From assembly GCA_003221085.1 (NCBI GenBank), contig QHUD01000037.1, positions 1-15,898 on the forward strand: a DNA stretch of 15,898 nucleotides. The letters run 5' to 3'. The notes below the pieces were generated by a model, which saw only the letters and a list, made by a program, of their open reading frames with translations, did no database searches and had not been told where the DNA came from. Made by a program: the position numbers and the translations under genes. Positions 13,770 to 15,898 of this stretch are shown one piece after another (the first letter of the stretch is position 1; each line of letters opens with the position of its first letter). Source of the DNA: Gemmatimonadota bacterium. Lineage in GTDB: Bacteria; Gemmatimonadota; Gemmatimonadetes; Gemmatimonadales; GWC2-71-9.

Positions 13770-15572
13770 TTAGACGTTCAAGCTAGCCGCGCGCCTTGCT
13801 GCGGGCAACCGGCTGTCGAGGTCGAGCAGCTTCAAATCCACAGCTTCGGCGAGCGCGATCCGCAACAGATCGAGTACCTCGGCGGCGGTGCGGGCGGCGA
13901 GCGCCTGCTCGGCCGCGGCGCGCGCGCGCGCTGCGCTCACCTGGCGCACCGTCCACTTCACGAGCGGCAGCGCCGGCGGCGCAACCGAGAGCGTTTCGTA
14001 ACCGAGCCCGATGAGCAACAACGCCGAGAGCGGCTCGGAGGCCATTTCGCCGCAAACGCTCGCGGGCTTCCCCGCCGTACGCGCCGCGTCCGCTACCATC
14101 TTGAGGAGACGCAGCACGCTCGGATCGTGCGGCGTGAAGCGCTCGGCGAGCCGCGCGTTGCCGCGGTCTACGACTAACGTGTACTGCGTGAGGTCGTTCG
14201 TGCCGACGGAGAGGAAGTCCGCCTCGGCCGCGAGCCGGTCGGCCATGACCGCTGCCGCCGGCGTCTCGACCATCACGCCCACCGGCAGCGATGTCGCCGC
14301 CGCGATACCCTCGCGCGCGAGCTTGGTCGCCTCCTCCGCCACCAGCGCCCGAGTCCGCTCAAGCTCGTCTAACCGAGTGACGAGCGGGATCATGAGCCAT
14401 ATTTCGCCGTCCTTCGCGGCCCGCAGCGCCGCTCGCAGCTGTGTCCGGAAGATGTCCGGCCGATCGAGACATACCCGAATGGCCCGCCACCCGAGCTGCG
14501 GGTTGACCTCGGACGGCGCCCGGAACGGAGCCGGGAGTTTGTCCCCACCGAGGTCGTAGGTGCGCACGACCACCGGGTGGCCTGGAAACGCCTTGGCCAC
14601 GCGCCGGAAATAGGCGGTCTGTTCATCCTCGCTCGGCAGCGCGGTATGTCCGGTAATGAGGAACTCCGTTCGCAACAGGCCCACTCCCTCCGCCCGATGT
14701 TCCTGGGCCGCCTTGATCTCGTCGGGCAGATCGACGTTTCCGCGCAACACGATCCGGAGGCCGTCCGTGGTCACGGACTGTTGATCCACCACCTCCTCGA
14801 GCTGCGATGCGAGCTCCCGCCGGCGCAACTCTTGTGCCTGCGCGTCGGCGATCTCATGGGGCGTCGGCTGGAGCAGCACCGTGCCCCGGGTGCCGTCCAA
14901 GACCACCATCGTACCGGCCTCAATGCGCTCGATCGCGCCGGCCACCCCGAACACCGCCGGGATGCCAATCGAGTGAGCCAAGATCGCAGCGTGCGAAGTG
15001 CGCGTCCCCTCTTCGCTTACGAGGCCGACCACGTGCTCGCGATCGAGCTGCACGGTGAGCCCTGGCGACAACTCCTTGGCCACGACCACGGTCGGCTGGG
15101 TGATGCTCTCCCACCGCTCATCCGAGCCGCGATGCATCAGGTGCTCGATCACCCGGACCGTGACGCCGGACAGATCCGCCAGCCGGTCCTTGAGGCGCGG
15201 GCTCCCAGTCGCGGCCCACATGTCGCGCACTTCGAGGGCTTTGAATTCGTACGCCTTCTCGGCGGCGAGGTGGTTCTCGCGAATCAGGTCCGCGACGCCG
15301 GAAAGAAACTCCTTGTCCTCGAGCATCAGGATCTGGGCGTCGAAGATGCGCGCCTCGTCGACGCCGGCGCGATCCTCGGCTTTCGCCCGCATATCCTGGA
15401 GATAGCGCTTCACATCCTTCACCGCGGCGCGCAACCGGCGCACCTCCTTCTCGACTTGCGAGCGCGGCACGACGCGATGCGGGACCTCGGGCATCGTCCA
15501 ACGCACGACGATCGCGGCGCCGACCCCGATCCCAGGCGATACGCCGATCCCCTTGAGCTGCCGGTCGCTCAT
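13770..15572 (-). CDS. ptsI: PTS Enzyme I (phosphoenolpyruvate-protein phosphotransferase)
   Basis: Enzyme I takes phosphate from phosphoenolpyruvate onto a histidine and passes it to HPr. The 600 residues start with the HPr-binding and swivelling domain (KGIGVSPGIGVGAA) and have the phosphohistidine in GTRTSHAAILAHS, His194. The C-terminal PEP-binding barrel has LLRTEFL (Arg301), VVVRTYDLGGDK (Arg337), GVMVETPAA (Glu436), SVGTNDLTQYTL (Asp460) and the acid-base Cys507 in VCGEMASEP. All key residues are present. The ATG overlaps the HPr stop as ATGA. No sugar permease (EIIBC) is in the window, so the sugar or regulatory target cannot be read here. Confidence 0.97.
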   Translation of the reverse strand: MSDRQLKGIGVSPGIGVGAAIVVRWTMPEVPHRVVPRSQVEKEVRRLRAAVKDVKRYLQDMRAKAEDRAGVDEARIFDAQILMLEDKEFLSGVADLIRENHLAAEKAYEFKALEVRDMWAATGSPRLKDRLADLSGVTVRVIEHLMHRGSDERWESITQPTVVVAKELSPGLTVQLDREHVVGLVSEEGTRTSHAAILAHSIGIPAVFGVAGAIERIEAGTMVVLDGTRGTVLLQPTPHEIADAQAQELRRRELASQLEEVVDQQSVTTDGLRIVLRGNVDLPDEIKAAQEHRAEGVGLLRTEFLITGHTALPSEDEQTAYFRRVAKAFPGHPVVVRTYDLGGDKLPAPFRAPSEVNPQLGWRAIRVCLDRPDIFRTQLRAALRAAKDGEIWLMIPLVTRLDELERTRALVAEEATKLAREGIAAATSLPVGVMVETPAAAVMADRLAAEADFLSVGTNDLTQYTLVVDRGNARLAERFTPHDPSVLRLLKMVADAARTAGKPASVCGEMASEPLSALLLIGLGYETLSVAPPALPLVKWTVRQVSAARARAAAEQALAARTAAEVLDLLRIALAEAVDLKLLDLDSRLPAARRAASLNV

Positions 15573-15898
15573 TCGCTCCCCTCGTTTTCCTGCTGCTCCG
15601 CATCGCGCATCTCGGCCTCACGCACCTCTTGCGTCAGGTGCATCTCGTGGAACCCGTCAGCGACCAGGGCGAGCAGCGCTTCCATCGCCGATTCCGCGTC
15701 CTCCCCGTCGGTCTTGATCGACAGCGACGATCCGCACTCGGCCGCCAGCATCATTACGCCCATGATACTTTTCCCGTTCACGGCGAGGTCGTCTTTGCGG
15801 AGCTCGACCGCCGATTTGAAGCGGCTGGCGAGCTTCACGAACTCCGCCGCCGGGCGCGCATGCATGCCGAGCGGGTTCACGATCATGGCGTCGCGTTC
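15569..15898 (-). CDS. ptsH: HPr phosphocarrier protein (5' end cut by window edge)
   Basis: HPr carries phosphate from Enzyme I to EIIA proteins. The motif NPLGMHARPAAEFVKLAS holds the active-site histidine, and NGKSIMGVMMLAA holds the regulatory serine. An ATG at 15886 would place the histidine at residue 9. The frame stays open to the window edge (ERDA before that ATG), and two further codons would put the residues at the canonical His15 and Ser46. The true start therefore probably lies about 6 nt outside the window. Ser46 in this context is the target of HPr kinase in many bacteria. After the normal end of HPr there is an unusual acidic tail of about 18 residues (EVREAEMRDAEQQENEGSE). The stop overlaps ptsI as ATGA. 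Confidence 0.94.
   Translation of the reverse strand, partial: ERDAMIVNPLGMHARPAAEFVKLASRFKSAVELRKDDLAVNGKSIMGVMMLAAECGSSLSIKTDGEDAESAMEALLALVADGFHEMHLTQEVREAEMRDAEQQENEGSE

Noticed and set aside
12551..13786. 411-codon open frame on the plus strand
   Set aside because: It is antisense to metK, and its composition (His/Arg/Gly/Asp-rich) is typical of a GC-rich shadow.
1..15898. CRISPR arrays, insertion sequences, tRNA or rRNA genes
   Set aside because: I saw no spaced direct repeats, transposase motifs, terminal inverted repeats or tRNA-like cloverleaf; nearly all of the window is accounted for by the listed genes.

Overview
The window is a single co-directional block. All fifteen recognisable genes lie on the minus strand, so transcription runs from high to low coordinates, and the genes are packed with almost no spacers. 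The sequence is very GC-rich. A TonB-dependent outer-membrane receptor and several lipoproteins show a diderm (Gram-negative) cell. SelB implies that the organism uses selenocysteine. High GC, an HPr-EI pair, a Thermotoga/archaeal-type SAH hydrolase and small Ala/Gly-rich lipoproteins fit Gemmatimonadota or another high-GC diderm phylum. That placement is an inference, not a proof.

Layout in the direction of transcription. (1) HPr (ptsH, start clipped by the window edge) and Enzyme I (ptsI) form the phosphotransferase core. (2) metK, a broken ahcY, a bifunctional-nuclease-domain protein and a membrane-anchored regulatory-like-domain protein follow; metK and ahcY are two steps of the SAM cycle. 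(3) At 9546-9806, the only real intergenic region, sits a cobalamin riboswitch (aptamer about 9644-9786) with an expression platform that ends in a 10-bp hairpin covering the btuF ribosome-binding site. (4) A seven-gene B12 acquisition operon follows: lipoprotein BtuF, permease BtuC, ATPase BtuD, TonB-dependent receptor BtuB, a second BtuF-like protein without a signal peptide, a DUF71/COG2102 PP-loop ATPase, and a beta-propeller-like lipoprotein. (5) recO and selB (cut at the left edge) follow with no gap, so they may be co-transcribed with the B12 genes.

The most interesting unit is the B12 operon. Its last gene encodes an outer-membrane-type lipoprotein of YVTN/YncE-like beta-propeller character. 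This is the architecture of BtuG, the very-high-affinity surface B12-capture partner of BtuB known from Bacteroides. If the resemblance holds, this is a BtuB-BtuG-like system outside Bacteroidota, linked to a DUF71 protein of the group predicted to act in B12 salvage and to a cytoplasmic cobalamin-binding-like protein. The second striking feature is ahcY: about 23 codons, including the conserved STQD region, are missing together with a frameshift, although every other catalytic motif is intact.

The genes make functional sense together. B12 is the cofactor of methionine synthase (MetH), which regenerates methionine for MetK; AhcY returns SAH to homocysteine, the MetH substrate. No B12-dependent enzyme is itself encoded in the window.
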